Of a stretch of 5,695 nt of DNA, positions 1-5,317 are shown one piece after another; position 1 is the stretch's first letter; the number at the start of each line of letters is the position of its first letter. The DNA lies in contig JANQRM010000520.1 of NCBI GenBank assembly GCA_028284565.1, forward strand, positions 1-5,695, in the 5' to 3' direction. The position numbers and the translations under genes were made by a program. The DNA is from Anaerolineae bacterium (GTDB lineage Bacteria > Chloroflexota > Anaerolineae > Aggregatilineales > Phototrophicaceae). A model generated the notes under the pieces. That model did no database searches. It worked only from the letters and a program-made list of their open reading frames with translations, and was not told the origin of the DNA.

Positions 1-243
1 GCTTTGTTGATGCTCGTCGCTTACCGAACCTATGGCTTATGCCAGATGCCCAAGCTGCGCACCGCTTGGTGGGTGGGCAGGCAACGCTGGTCACTCACCC
101 GTGTGTTGCAACGGTTCCGCCATGAAGTCTGGGGACAGGATGATTTTCAGCCCCTTTGGGGCGTATTCACCGACGACTGGGGCAAAAAGGAGGTGTTTAT
201 CGACGCTTTAGCCAACATCGCACACGGATCAACACGGCTCTGA
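1..243 (+). CDS. C-terminal fragment of a probable transposase (5' truncated by window edge)
   Basis: The reading frame is open from the first base and stops at TGA 241-243, giving 80 visible residues, so the start lies outside the window. The piece is rich in Arg and Trp, with a WSLTRVLQRFRHEVWG segment around residues 29-44 and a DDWGKKEVFIDALA segment near the end. The pattern of an aromatic/basic helix followed by a short tail resembles the ends of IS4/IS701-like DDE transposases, but no catalytic residue is in view, so the family is a guess. The fragment runs towards the oxidoreductase gene on the other strand, with 137 bases between the two stops. I see no convincing terminal inverted repeat after it. 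It could instead be the end of an unrelated hypothetical protein. That it is a real coding end is more certain than its function. Confidence 0.4.
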   Translation, partial: ALLMLVAYRTYGLCQMPKLRTAWWVGRQRWSLTRVLQRFRHEVWGQDDFQPLWGVFTDDWGKKEVFIDALANIAHGSTRL

Positions 244-330
244 ACCATCCTAGCCCTAACATCACACCTGAAAACTCAATTGTAGGCGAAAAAACCTCGA
301 TGTAATAATATACACTCGGTTCGCTTCAAT

Positions 331-348
331 GTGCCAAACTTCAGGCAC
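331..348. repeat. Short hairpin between convergent genes
   Basis: GTGCC at 331-335 pairs with GGCAC at 344-348 around an 8-base loop. It lies 3' of the minus-strand oxidoreductase stop (381) and overlaps the palindromic unit at 345-364. There is no clear T-run on either side, so it is not a textbook terminator, although the position between convergent stops would suit transcript end formation. Confidence 0.35.
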
Positions 349-364
349 ATCCAACGGGGTGTCC
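345..364 (+). repeat. Mini-palindrome, AACG-loop class
   Basis: An 8-base arm (GCACATCC), an AACG loop and an 8-base arm (GGGTGTCC). Seven of eight positions pair if one T-G wobble is allowed. It shares 17 consecutive bases with the complementary strand of the unit at 1748-1767, which shows it is a copy of the same dispersed element. It lies in the spacer between the transposase-like end and the oxidoreductase stop. Confidence 0.6.
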
Positions 365-380
365 ACAACTTTCTCTATGT

Positions 381-1463
381 TCATCCTTGCATCTGCACAA
401 GAAATGCCGCATAAGCCTCGCGGTCAAGTGGTAGCGTTATCTCAGAATGAGTATGCGCAGAGTAGAGGATTGCATTCGCCACTTCCAACGACATCCGCGA
501 AGATTCACCATCCACGATAGGATGTGCATTCGTCAAAATTGCTTGATTAAAATCACGGAACAGCGCAATATGGTCACCTGTGCCTTCTGCCAAATCAAGG
601 AGATTTTCTGATTGTTGGGGTTGGGCATAAGGATTGGTGGCATCCTGCATATATTGTCGTATGTCTGTTACAAGTTTATAGTGCTTGACTTCGTAATCCT
701 CGAAGATAAGATAACCTTTTGTGCCACGAATTTCCAGATGATTGGCTGGACCCGCTTCTGCTGTACTGACATGAAATGAACCAAACGCACCATTTTCCCA
801 TTGGAACATCGCTTGTACAGTGTCTTCTGTTTCGATGGGATGCAGTTGGGTGCGCGTCCAGCCTTTGACGATTTTGGGCAATCCGACTAAAAAGCACAAC
901 ATATCCAGATTATGCGCCGCCTGATTAATCAGCACACCGCCACCTTCGCCTTGCCATGTGCCGCGCCAATCCCGCTCATTGAAATAGAGGTGCGGACGTG
1001 TCCACAAAACGCTAAGATGCGCGTATTGAATCTCGCCTAAATGCTCGTCATTAATCAGTTGTTTTGCCTTTAACACAGAGGGCATATAGCGGCGTTGGAA
1101 GCATACCCCTAATTGTCGATTGGCTGCCTGTGCTGCGTTAATCATTGCATCAGCATCTTTGACTTGGATGGTCATCGGTTTTTCCACCAACACATGATAC
1201 CCTGCCTCGAAACATGCCAGCGCAATGTCGAGGTGGGAGGTATGCGTTGTCAAAATGAGTGCGACATCCCCGCCGGACTCACGCAGCATCGTTTGATAAT
1301 CCTCGTAGAAATCACATTCTAGTTCAGCAGCGATTTTGCGTCCGCGTTCGGGGTTTCGGTCATAAGCAGCGACGAGTTCCACACTATCGAGGTCGAAGGC
1401 AGGGCGGTGCATCCCTAGCACATTCGCCCCAGCACCGATGATGACATATTTGAGTTTTTGCAT
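381..1463 (-). CDS. Gfo/Idh/MocA-family NAD(P)-dependent oxidoreductase
   Basis: A 360-residue cytoplasmic dehydrogenase of the family that oxidises, reduces or epimerises sugars, inositols and related polyols. The N-terminal Rossmann fold begins with the nucleotide-binding stretch GAGANVLGMHRPA (residues 10-22). A family EKP motif sits at 94-96, where the Lys is the usual catalytic lysine. The second-domain signature GGGVLINQAAHNLDML lies at 174-189, with His184 in the usual catalytic position and Asp187 beside it. The C-terminal domain carries EIRGTKGYLIFED (244-256), typical of the substrate and oligomer beta-sheet. Length is normal for the family. The ATG at 1463 is preceded by GGAG (1473-1476) nine bases away, supporting this start. 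It is separated from the other catabolic genes by a 426-base spacer full of palindromes, so it may have its own promoter, which I could not identify. The substrate is unknown; an inositol/sugar dehydrogenase or ketoreductase is most likely. Confidence 0.92.
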   Translation of the reverse strand: MQKLKYVIIGAGANVLGMHRPAFDLDSVELVAAYDRNPERGRKIAAELECDFYEDYQTMLRESGGDVALILTTHTSHLDIALACFEAGYHVLVEKPMTIQVKDADAMINAAQAANRQLGVCFQRRYMPSVLKAKQLINDEHLGEIQYAHLSVLWTRPHLYFNERDWRGTWQGEGGGVLINQAAHNLDMLCFLVGLPKIVKGWTRTQLHPIETEDTVQAMFQWENGAFGSFHVSTAEAGPANHLEIRGTKGYLIFEDYEVKHYKLVTDIRQYMQDATNPYAQPQQSENLLDLAEGTGDHIALFRDFNQAILTNAHPIVDGESSRMSLEVANAILYSAHTHSEITLPLDREAYAAFLVQMQG

Positions 1464-1487
1464 TGGGAGTCACTCCATTTTTCTGGC

Positions 1488-1507
1488 GGACGCGCCGTTG
1501 CGCGCCC
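1488..1507 (-). repeat. Mini-palindrome, AACG-loop class
   Basis: Read on the minus strand: GGGCGCGC, loop AACG, GCGCGTCC. All eight positions pair, counting one G-T wobble. On that strand it is preceded by GTAG, as are several of its relatives. It lies 24 bases upstream of the oxidoreductase start codon, so a transcript of that gene would carry the hairpin in its 5' leader just ahead of the ribosome binding site. Confidence 0.65.
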
Positions 1508-1533
1508 CTACATACATAGCGAGGAATTTGTAG

Positions 1534-1555
1534 GGACATCCAACAAGGCTTGTCC
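1534..1555 (+). repeat. Mini-palindrome, degenerate AACG-class relative
   Basis: GGACA at 1534-1538 pairs with TGTCC at 1551-1555. The left half, GTAGGGACATCCAAC (1530-1544), matches the left half of the AACG-loop units, but the right half has diverged (AAGGCT), so only the outer five pairs form. It looks like a decayed or variant copy of the same repeat. Confidence 0.45.
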
Positions 1556-1600
1556 GTAGTTCACGGGTCGGAACCATGAGCCTATTTATTTGTTTATTTC

Positions 1601-1618
1601 CAATTATGGCGATAATTG
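1601..1618. repeat. AT-rich perfect hairpin
   Basis: CAATTAT (1601-1607) and ATAATTG (1612-1618) form a perfect 7-base stem around GGCG. It abuts the palindrome at 1623-1640. Role unknown; it could be part of a compound repeat or a binding site for a dimeric regulator. Confidence 0.45.
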
Positions 1619-1622
1619 TAGA

Positions 1623-1640
1623 GGCGCATCGTGATGCGCC
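1623..1640 (+). repeat. Mini-palindrome, CGTG-loop class
   Basis: GGCGCATC, GT, GATGCGCC: a perfect 8-base inverted repeat, equivalent to a CGTG loop once the closing C-G is opened. It is preceded by GTAGA, echoing the GTAGGGG flank of the copy at 4147-4166 read on the minus strand. Confidence 0.6.
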
Positions 1641-1647
1641 CGCTTTT

Positions 1648-1667
1648 GGGTGGTTCACGAACCACCC
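1648..1667 (-). repeat. Mini-palindrome, CGTG-loop class
   Basis: GGGTGGTTC and GAACCACCC form a perfect 9-base inverted repeat around AC (GT on the minus strand). It is the same element as 4147-4166 except at one paired position: T-A here, C-G there. Only seven bases separate it from the preceding palindrome at 1623-1640. Confidence 0.7.
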
Positions 1668-1747
1668 CTTCATCCGCGTTATGACATGTTGTGAACCTTG
1701 TATTAAGCCACATAGCAATTATTCACCTTACCGTGAACTATGCAAAC

Positions 1748-1767
1748 GGACACCCCGTTGGATGTCC
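1748..1767 (-). repeat. Mini-palindrome, AACG-loop class
   Basis: On the minus strand: GGACATCC, AACG, GGGTGTCC. Every position pairs, with one T-G wobble. It is a near-identical copy of the unit at 345-364 in opposite orientation and has a relative 24 bases away at 1792-1811. Confidence 0.65.
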
Positions 1768-1791
1768 TTACAGGACCACCATGACGTGTGG

Positions 1792-1811
1792 GGACACGCA
1801 ACGGCGCGTCC
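1792..1811 (+). repeat. Mini-palindrome, AACG-loop class
   Basis: GGACACGC, AACG, GCGCGTCC on the plus strand. Seven of eight pairs form directly, and the remaining A/C position becomes a G-T wobble on the minus strand. Oriented opposite to the neighbouring unit at 1748-1767, judged by the AACG loop. Confidence 0.6.
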
Positions 1812-1889
1812 GAAAGAGCAGTTGCCAGCTAATTCCCATGGATAGGTGAATAGATACGACCTGACAGGATGTCCACATCAATTTACAAA

Positions 1890-2174
1890 TTATTCAGCAA
1901 AATCATCCAACCAAGTTGGCTTCCAATCCAGCCATTCGATTTTCCAATTAGGTCGGCTGAAGTGATTTTCCACAGACGGCATATTCGGCATCCAATCATC
2001 ATATCCTTCAACACTAGCTATGGGGTTTCCTGCTTCATCACGTCCAAAACTGATGTCGTCACAAATCAAAATCAAACAGGCTTCACTGCCTCTATAGGTT
2101 TGGATAAATACATACCAGCCTTTGTATTCGTCGCCATCAATAATTTTTCCAACAGTATGAATTTTGATTTCCAT
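1890..2174 (-). CDS. Small tryptophan-rich hypothetical protein (94 aa)
   Basis: I do not recognise a named family. The 94-residue product is acidic, has no signal peptide and has six tryptophans, four of them in the last 18 residues (NWKIEWLDWKPTWLDDF region). It starts with a beta-strand-like MEIKIHTVGKII, then GWYVFIQTY (19-27) and a hydrophobic CLILICDD strand (33-40), followed by VEGYDDWMPNMPSVENHF (55-72). This alternation resembles small cytoplasmic alpha/beta proteins of the immunity or SMI1-like kind found as orphans in many bacteria, but that is only a resemblance. The ATG at 2174 lies 17 bases after the hydrolase stop, and only a weak GAGAA precedes it, so co-transcription with the hydrolase is likely. 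The balanced, low-repeat protein sequence and operon-like spacing argue that it is a real gene. Confidence 0.7.
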   Translation of the reverse strand: MEIKIHTVGKIIDGDEYKGWYVFIQTYRGSEACLILICDDISFGRDEAGNPIASVEGYDDWMPNMPSVENHFSRPNWKIEWLDWKPTWLDDFAE

Positions 2175-2191
2175 GAACTATTCTCAGAAAC

Positions 2192-3136
2192 TCACAAGTG
2201 CAACGTGAACATATCGATCATCGCCTCGACCATAGCAGGCATATACTCATGCCCGACATCGGTATAGGAAATGGAGTGTAGGCGATTTTCTGCATTGTGT
2301 GATTTGTAGGTGGCGCGCGCAAAATTCAGGATTGTTTCCACGCCGGATAAGGGCGAGAGTGGATCACGGCAGCCATACAAAATTAGTTGGCGGGTGGGTG
2401 CTGCTGCTGCGACGATATGCTCCATATCAATGCCGGATTGCAGCATAGCAGGCACATAAAAATAGATGCTGTGCAGCGCATAATCCCCCTGTTTGGCGAA
2501 ATCAGCGTAGCGCGTCATCTGAATGATGGGAATCACCACCTGTAGGTTGCCATCCAACGCCGCCACCCACGTCGAACGCGACCCACCTAAACTCGCGCCT
2601 GTGGTACCAATGCGTGAGCTATCCACATCAGATCGACTGCGAAGATACGCCAATGCCAGCAAATCATCATGGAGCATCATGCCCCATAGTGATTTACCCG
2701 CCCACAGGAATTGTTTGAACAGCGAAAGCTCGGTTTCTGCGCCGGATTCTTTCTCACCAGTCGGTCCCTGATGAATGCGTTGACCGAAAGCGTAGGCATC
2801 AATAGCAAACACGATGAAACCCATCTCCACCAACGCAATCCCATCAGCATACCCGTTTCGCTGTGGGTGCAAAATCATCTCTTTGCCCAGATGATATTTC
2901 CCGCCATGTACATGATGATACAAGACCGCCGGAGCCGGAAATTCGATATTTTTCGGTATTAGCAGATAGCCATAAACCTTATCACCAAGCCCATTCTCAA
3001 ACACACGATGTTCTAGTGTGTAGGAATCATGCTCTTCCGTTGATAGCAACACTGATTGTGGTGTAAACAATGGCGGCAAATCACCCAGCAAAGCCCAGAG
3101 TTTTGACCGTACCACTTCTGCATCAAATTTTCTCAT
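2192..3136 (-). CDS. Alpha/beta hydrolase, acetyl-esterase/dienelactone-hydrolase type
   Basis: A 314-residue alpha/beta hydrolase without a signal peptide, so probably cytoplasmic. The strand before the oxyanion region reads APAVLYHHVHGGKYHLGKEM (68-87). The nucleophile elbow is GTTGASLGG (177-185), with Ser182 in the GxSxG. Asp258 in LYGCRDPLSP (253-262) and His296 in DVGHEY complete a plausible catalytic triad in the normal order. The long segment between residues 113 and 155 would form the cap. This layout fits the acetylxylan-esterase-like and dienelactone-hydrolase-like esterases that often sit in sugar-degradation clusters; de-acylation of an imported sugar is the likeliest job, but the substrate is not determined. 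Its ATG overlaps the dehydrogenase stop as ATGA (3136-3133) without a strong ribosome site, indicating translational coupling. A peptidase-like role is less likely. Confidence 0.85.
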   Translation of the reverse strand: MRKFDAEVVRSKLWALLGDLPPLFTPQSVLLSTEEHDSYTLEHRVFENGLGDKVYGYLLIPKNIEFPAPAVLYHHVHGGKYHLGKEMILHPQRNGYADGIALVEMGFIVFAIDAYAFGQRIHQGPTGEKESGAETELSLFKQFLWAGKSLWGMMLHDDLLALAYLRSRSDVDSSRIGTTGASLGGSRSTWVAALDGNLQVVIPIIQMTRYADFAKQGDYALHSIYFYVPAMLQSGIDMEHIVAAAAPTRQLILYGCRDPLSPLSGVETILNFARATYKSHNAENRLHSISYTDVGHEYMPAMVEAMIDMFTLHL

Positions 3137-4119
3137 GACCAGTTGATAACCATCCCTAAAGATGCTGTTTTTCCATCAGTGAGTAGGTCGTATGCTTTGG
3201 AGAAATCGGCGGAATCAAAACGATGGCTGATGAAAGGCTGTGTTTGGATGCGCCCCGCCGCCAATAAATCCAACGCGACTTGATGCTCTGATTTTTGTGT
3301 CCACCATCCAGCATGATTTTCATGGCTGGGGCGGGTGATTTCATGTCCACCGATGACCGTCAAGCCCTTACGGTGTACATCTCGATAAAAATTTACCCCG
3401 TCGGTTTCGCCGCGTGTGCTGCCCAGCAAGACAACACGCCCCAAATCTGCTGTAAGTTGAAAAGCGGATACAACAACGGGTGGAACACCCGTCGCTTCAA
3501 TTGTCACAGCAGGACCTCGTCCATATGAGACCGACCCTAGTTTTTCGCCCAGTGAATCGTTACTGATAAACGCATGGTCGATGCCGATTTCTTTCGCCAA
3601 ATTGAGGCGTTCTTGATTAATATCCGCAGAGATAACAGGCAATCCACCACTTAATTGTGCCAGTTGTGCCGCGAACAAACCAATTAATCCGGCACCCATC
3701 ACCAAGACAGGTTCCCCCAATTCAACCCGTGCCTTGCGAACGCCTTGCATAGCAATCGCAATTAGATTGAAAAATGACGCATCTTCATCGGAGACACTAT
3801 CGGGAACTTTGAGGCAGTTTTCCGCTAAAACGACCTCATGCGAACGATGATTTTCTGTGCAAGCGATGCGATCACCTACTTGTAGGTTTTTCACTTCTGC
3901 ACCGACTTCGAGTACTTCGCCAATATAACTATAACCGGGATACATCGGATAGCTGGCATTGGTATTGGGTGCGGCGGTGTAGAAGGCGCGTTCTGTACCG
4001 GGACTAATCAGCGTGGCACGCGCTTGGATGAGAACATGATGTGCCGCAACTTCAGGCAAATCGAAGGGTTCTAGTTTGACTTGGTTGGGTGTGGGAACAA
4101 CAACCCGTTGTGCAAGCAT
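3133..4119 (-). CDS. Medium-chain dehydrogenase/reductase lacking zinc ligands
   Basis: A 328-residue oxidoreductase of the MDR (alcohol dehydrogenase-like) superfamily. The N-terminal GroES-like domain has PGYSYIGEVLEVG (61-73) and VGDRIA (81-86). The Rossmann domain has VLVMGAGLIG (138-147), with Asp166 at the end of the second strand (ISADIN), which favours NAD(H) over NADP(H). Where zinc-dependent members carry the catalytic Cys, this protein has ISPGTERAFY (38-47), and the four-cysteine structural zinc lobe is missing; only Cys87 and Cys102 remain. This matches the subgroup related to the bacteriochlorophyllide dehydrogenase BchC and to the MDR half of bi-domain MDR-Gfo/Idh proteins. No photosynthesis gene is nearby, so a sugar or polyol substrate is more likely. 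The ATG at 4119 has AGGA (4128-4131) eight bases upstream. Its stop overlaps the hydrolase start by four bases. Confidence 0.88.
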   Translation of the reverse strand: MLAQRVVVPTPNQVKLEPFDLPEVAAHHVLIQARATLISPGTERAFYTAAPNTNASYPMYPGYSYIGEVLEVGAEVKNLQVGDRIACTENHRSHEVVLAENCLKVPDSVSDEDASFFNLIAIAMQGVRKARVELGEPVLVMGAGLIGLFAAQLAQLSGGLPVISADINQERLNLAKEIGIDHAFISNDSLGEKLGSVSYGRGPAVTIEATGVPPVVVSAFQLTADLGRVVLLGSTRGETDGVNFYRDVHRKGLTVIGGHEITRPSHENHAGWWTQKSEHQVALDLLAAGRIQTQPFISHRFDSADFSKAYDLLTDGKTASLGMVINWS

Positions 4120-4127
4120 GGGTATTA

Positions 4128-4131
4128 TCCT
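4128..4131 (-). promoter_or_regulatory. Ribosome binding site of the MDR gene
   Basis: AGGA on the minus strand, eight bases before the ATG at 4119, supports that start. It lies 15 bases beyond the 4147-4166 hairpin, so the hairpin would not mask it directly. Confidence 0.55.
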
Positions 4132-4146
4132 ATCTGATTTGAATAA

Positions 4147-4166
4147 GGGCGGTTCACGAACCGCCC
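4147..4166 (-). repeat. Mini-palindrome, CGTG-loop class, between permease and MDR genes
   Basis: GGGCGGTTC and GAACCGCCC form a perfect 9-base inverted repeat around AC (GT on the minus strand), preceded on that strand by TATGTAGG. It is the compensated sister of 1648-1667. It lies in the 112-base gap between the permease stop and the MDR start, so a read-through transcript would fold here. The stem is strong, but the following TTATTC is not a proper U-tract, so I do not call it a terminator. It might stabilise the upstream permease message or lower expression of downstream genes. Confidence 0.7.
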
Positions 4167-4194
4167 CTACATAACCATAAAATTATTGTTTAAT

Positions 4195-4218
4195 GGATGT
4201 AACGATTGTTGCACATCC
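4195..4218 (-). terminator. Weak candidate terminator or 3' hairpin after the permease gene
   Basis: GGATGT (4195-4200) pairs with ACATCC (4213-4218), and inside it AAC (4201-4203) pairs with GTT (4208-4210) around GATT, leaving a two-base bulge. On the minus strand it begins 13 bases after the permease stop and is followed by an AT-rich ATTAAACAATAATTTT rather than a clean T-run. It may be a leaky terminator that partly separates transport genes from the catabolic genes. Confidence 0.3.
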
Positions 4219-4231
4219 CAATCCAAATTGC

Positions 4232-5305
4232 TTATTTCATACCTGTTGTTGCGATACCTGTCGTGATGAATCGCTGCAAAACGGCGAATACTAACGTGAT
4301 TGGCAACAGTGTGAGAACAGTCATCGCGAGAACAAAATGCCACTGAATATTCAATTCACCTTGGAAGGCATTCAAGCCAACTTGCAACGTGAACAACTCA
4401 CTACGGCTGAGTACGATGAGGGGCCACAAGAAGTCATTCCAACGCCACATCACGGAGAAGATCGCTAGCACTGCCAACGCCGGACGTGCCAACGGCAAGA
4501 TAATCTTCCAATAGATATGCCACTCACTCGCACCATCAATCCTCGCGGAATCCAATAGTTCATCAGGTATAGTCAGCATATATTGGCGCAACAGGAAAAC
4601 CCCGGTTGGTGTTGCAGCACCGGGGATTATCACGCCCAGCAAATTATTGTTCAAGCCAAGTTGCGTAATAACCAAAAACACAGGCACCAAAATCACCGTG
4701 ACGGGAATCATCAGCGTGCCGATAATGATTACGAACAATGTCTCTCGCCCATAAAATTTATACTTACTGAGGGCAAATGCCGCCATACTATTGATGATGA
4801 GCGTGATGAATGTCGCCACAAATGTCACAATAAAGCTATTGGCAAAGTAACGGACAAAGTTAAAACTGCCAACACCCTGTAACGGTGTGGTGTAATTCTC
4901 CCATGCCAGCCTGAACTCTCGAATCGGTTCATGCTGATTGATGTTGACACGGATGATTTCTTCTGGATTTGCAGGGTCAACCATTTGTGCTTCGATGCCC
5001 ACACGCCTTGCGCGGGCAAGTTCTTGCACACTGCCATCTTCGAATGTGACAGTAAAGAGTGGAAGTGGCTCATCATATCCTTCCACTTCGACCTGTATTT
5101 GTTGTAATGGTAAGAGTTGTGGCGGGAATTCAATCAAGGCGGCTTGCGTCTTGAAGGATGATAAAACCAACCAGATCACAGGACCAAACATCAAAAATGT
5201 CCCAACTGTCAAATAGGTATAGGTCAAAATATCATTGAGGTTAAAGCGTTGTCCGCCACTACGTTTAACGAGAAAACTGCCCATTGTTGGTGTTTCGGCT
5301 GTCAT
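4232..5305 (-). CDS. MalG-type carbohydrate ABC transporter permease with large extracytoplasmic insertion
   Basis: An inner-membrane permease subunit of a binding-protein-dependent sugar importer (CUT1 type). Starting at the ATG at 5305 it has 357 residues; a TTG at 5308 would add one, but the strong GGAGG (5312-5316) is six bases from the ATG and only three from the TTG. The first membrane segment lies near residues 27-50. A polar stretch of about 95 residues (around 55-150) follows before the core segments near 153-179, 188-213, 222-240, 274-292 and 322-345. The EAA loop that contacts the ATPase reads DELLDSARIDGASEWHIYWKII (about 248-269). Family members are usually 270-300 residues; the excess is all in the first extracytoplasmic loop. 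The gene follows the partner permease by 12 bases, so the two are surely co-transcribed. Confidence 0.93.
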   Translation of the reverse strand: MTAETPTMGSFLVKRSGGQRFNLNDILTYTYLTVGTFLMFGPVIWLVLSSFKTQAALIEFPPQLLPLQQIQVEVEGYDEPLPLFTVTFEDGSVQELARARRVGIEAQMVDPANPEEIIRVNINQHEPIREFRLAWENYTTPLQGVGSFNFVRYFANSFIVTFVATFITLIINSMAAFALSKYKFYGRETLFVIIIGTLMIPVTVILVPVFLVITQLGLNNNLLGVIIPGAATPTGVFLLRQYMLTIPDELLDSARIDGASEWHIYWKIILPLARPALAVLAIFSVMWRWNDFLWPLIVLSRSELFTLQVGLNAFQGELNIQWHFVLAMTVLTLLPITLVFAVLQRFITTGIATTGMK

Positions 5306-5311
5306 CAATTT

Positions 5312-5316
5312 CCTCC
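5312..5316 (-). promoter_or_regulatory. Strong Shine-Dalgarno that decides the permease start
   Basis: AAAGGAGGA on the minus strand directly follows the TAA of the upstream permease (5320-5318). It is six bases from the ATG at 5305 and three from the in-frame TTG at 5308, so the ATG is preferred. The tight packing of stop and ribosome site implies coupled translation. Confidence 0.75.
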
Positions 5317-5317
5317 T

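Larger units (their letters stand above)
1464..1889. other. Gene-free spacer packed with palindromic repeats
   Basis: This 426-base gap lies between the stop of the 94-residue protein gene and the start of the oxidoreductase, both on the minus strand. I see no convincing gene in it: open frames on both strands run straight through the hairpins and encode repeat-like peptides. It contains six of the eight mini-palindromes listed, an AT-rich hairpin at 1601-1618, and two longer-range inverted repeats. One pairs 1557-1566 with 1731-1740 and the other 1720-1728 with 1844-1852. The leader and promoter of the oxidoreductase must lie here if that gene is transcribed separately, but no good -35/-10 pair stands out. 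The stretch looks like an accumulation site for small mobile or REP-like repeats. Confidence 0.7.

Noticed and set aside
1590..1640. Possible sigma-70 promoter (TACAAT or CATAAT as -10 on the minus strand) for the oxidoreductase
   Set aside because: No matching -35 element at a proper distance was found, and the -10-like words come from the AT-rich hairpin.
1470..1718. 82-codon open frame on the minus strand upstream of the oxidoreductase
   Set aside because: It runs through several palindromic repeats, and its peptide (FVNHP, ARNGASARKME segments) is simply translated hairpin sequence; it has no family resemblance.
1488..1811. Possible CRISPR array
   Set aside because: The repeated units are short palindromes in both orientations at irregular spacing, without regular spacers, and no cas gene is nearby.
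1576..1845. 89-codon open frame on the plus strand in the same spacer
   Set aside because: It is antisense to the same repeat cluster, its composition reflects the palindromes, and there is no domain-like pattern.
1869..2267. 132-codon open frame on the plus strand
   Set aside because: It lies antisense to the 94-residue gene and the end of the hydrolase gene. The minus-strand genes have protein-like sequence and operon spacing, while this frame does not.
3133..4119. Bacteriochlorophyll biosynthesis enzyme (BchC) as the identity of the MDR gene
   Set aside because: The resemblance is at subgroup level only; neighbours are sugar transport and hydrolase genes, with no pigment genes in view.
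4147..4166. Rho-independent terminator at the strong hairpin
   Set aside because: The stem is good but the following minus-strand bases (TTATTC) are not a U-tract, and the same palindrome recurs elsewhere as a dispersed repeat.
5306..5308. TTG at 5308 as start of the MalG-type permease
   Set aside because: The ATG at 5305 has the better spacing (six bases) from the strong GGAGG; the TTG is only three bases away.
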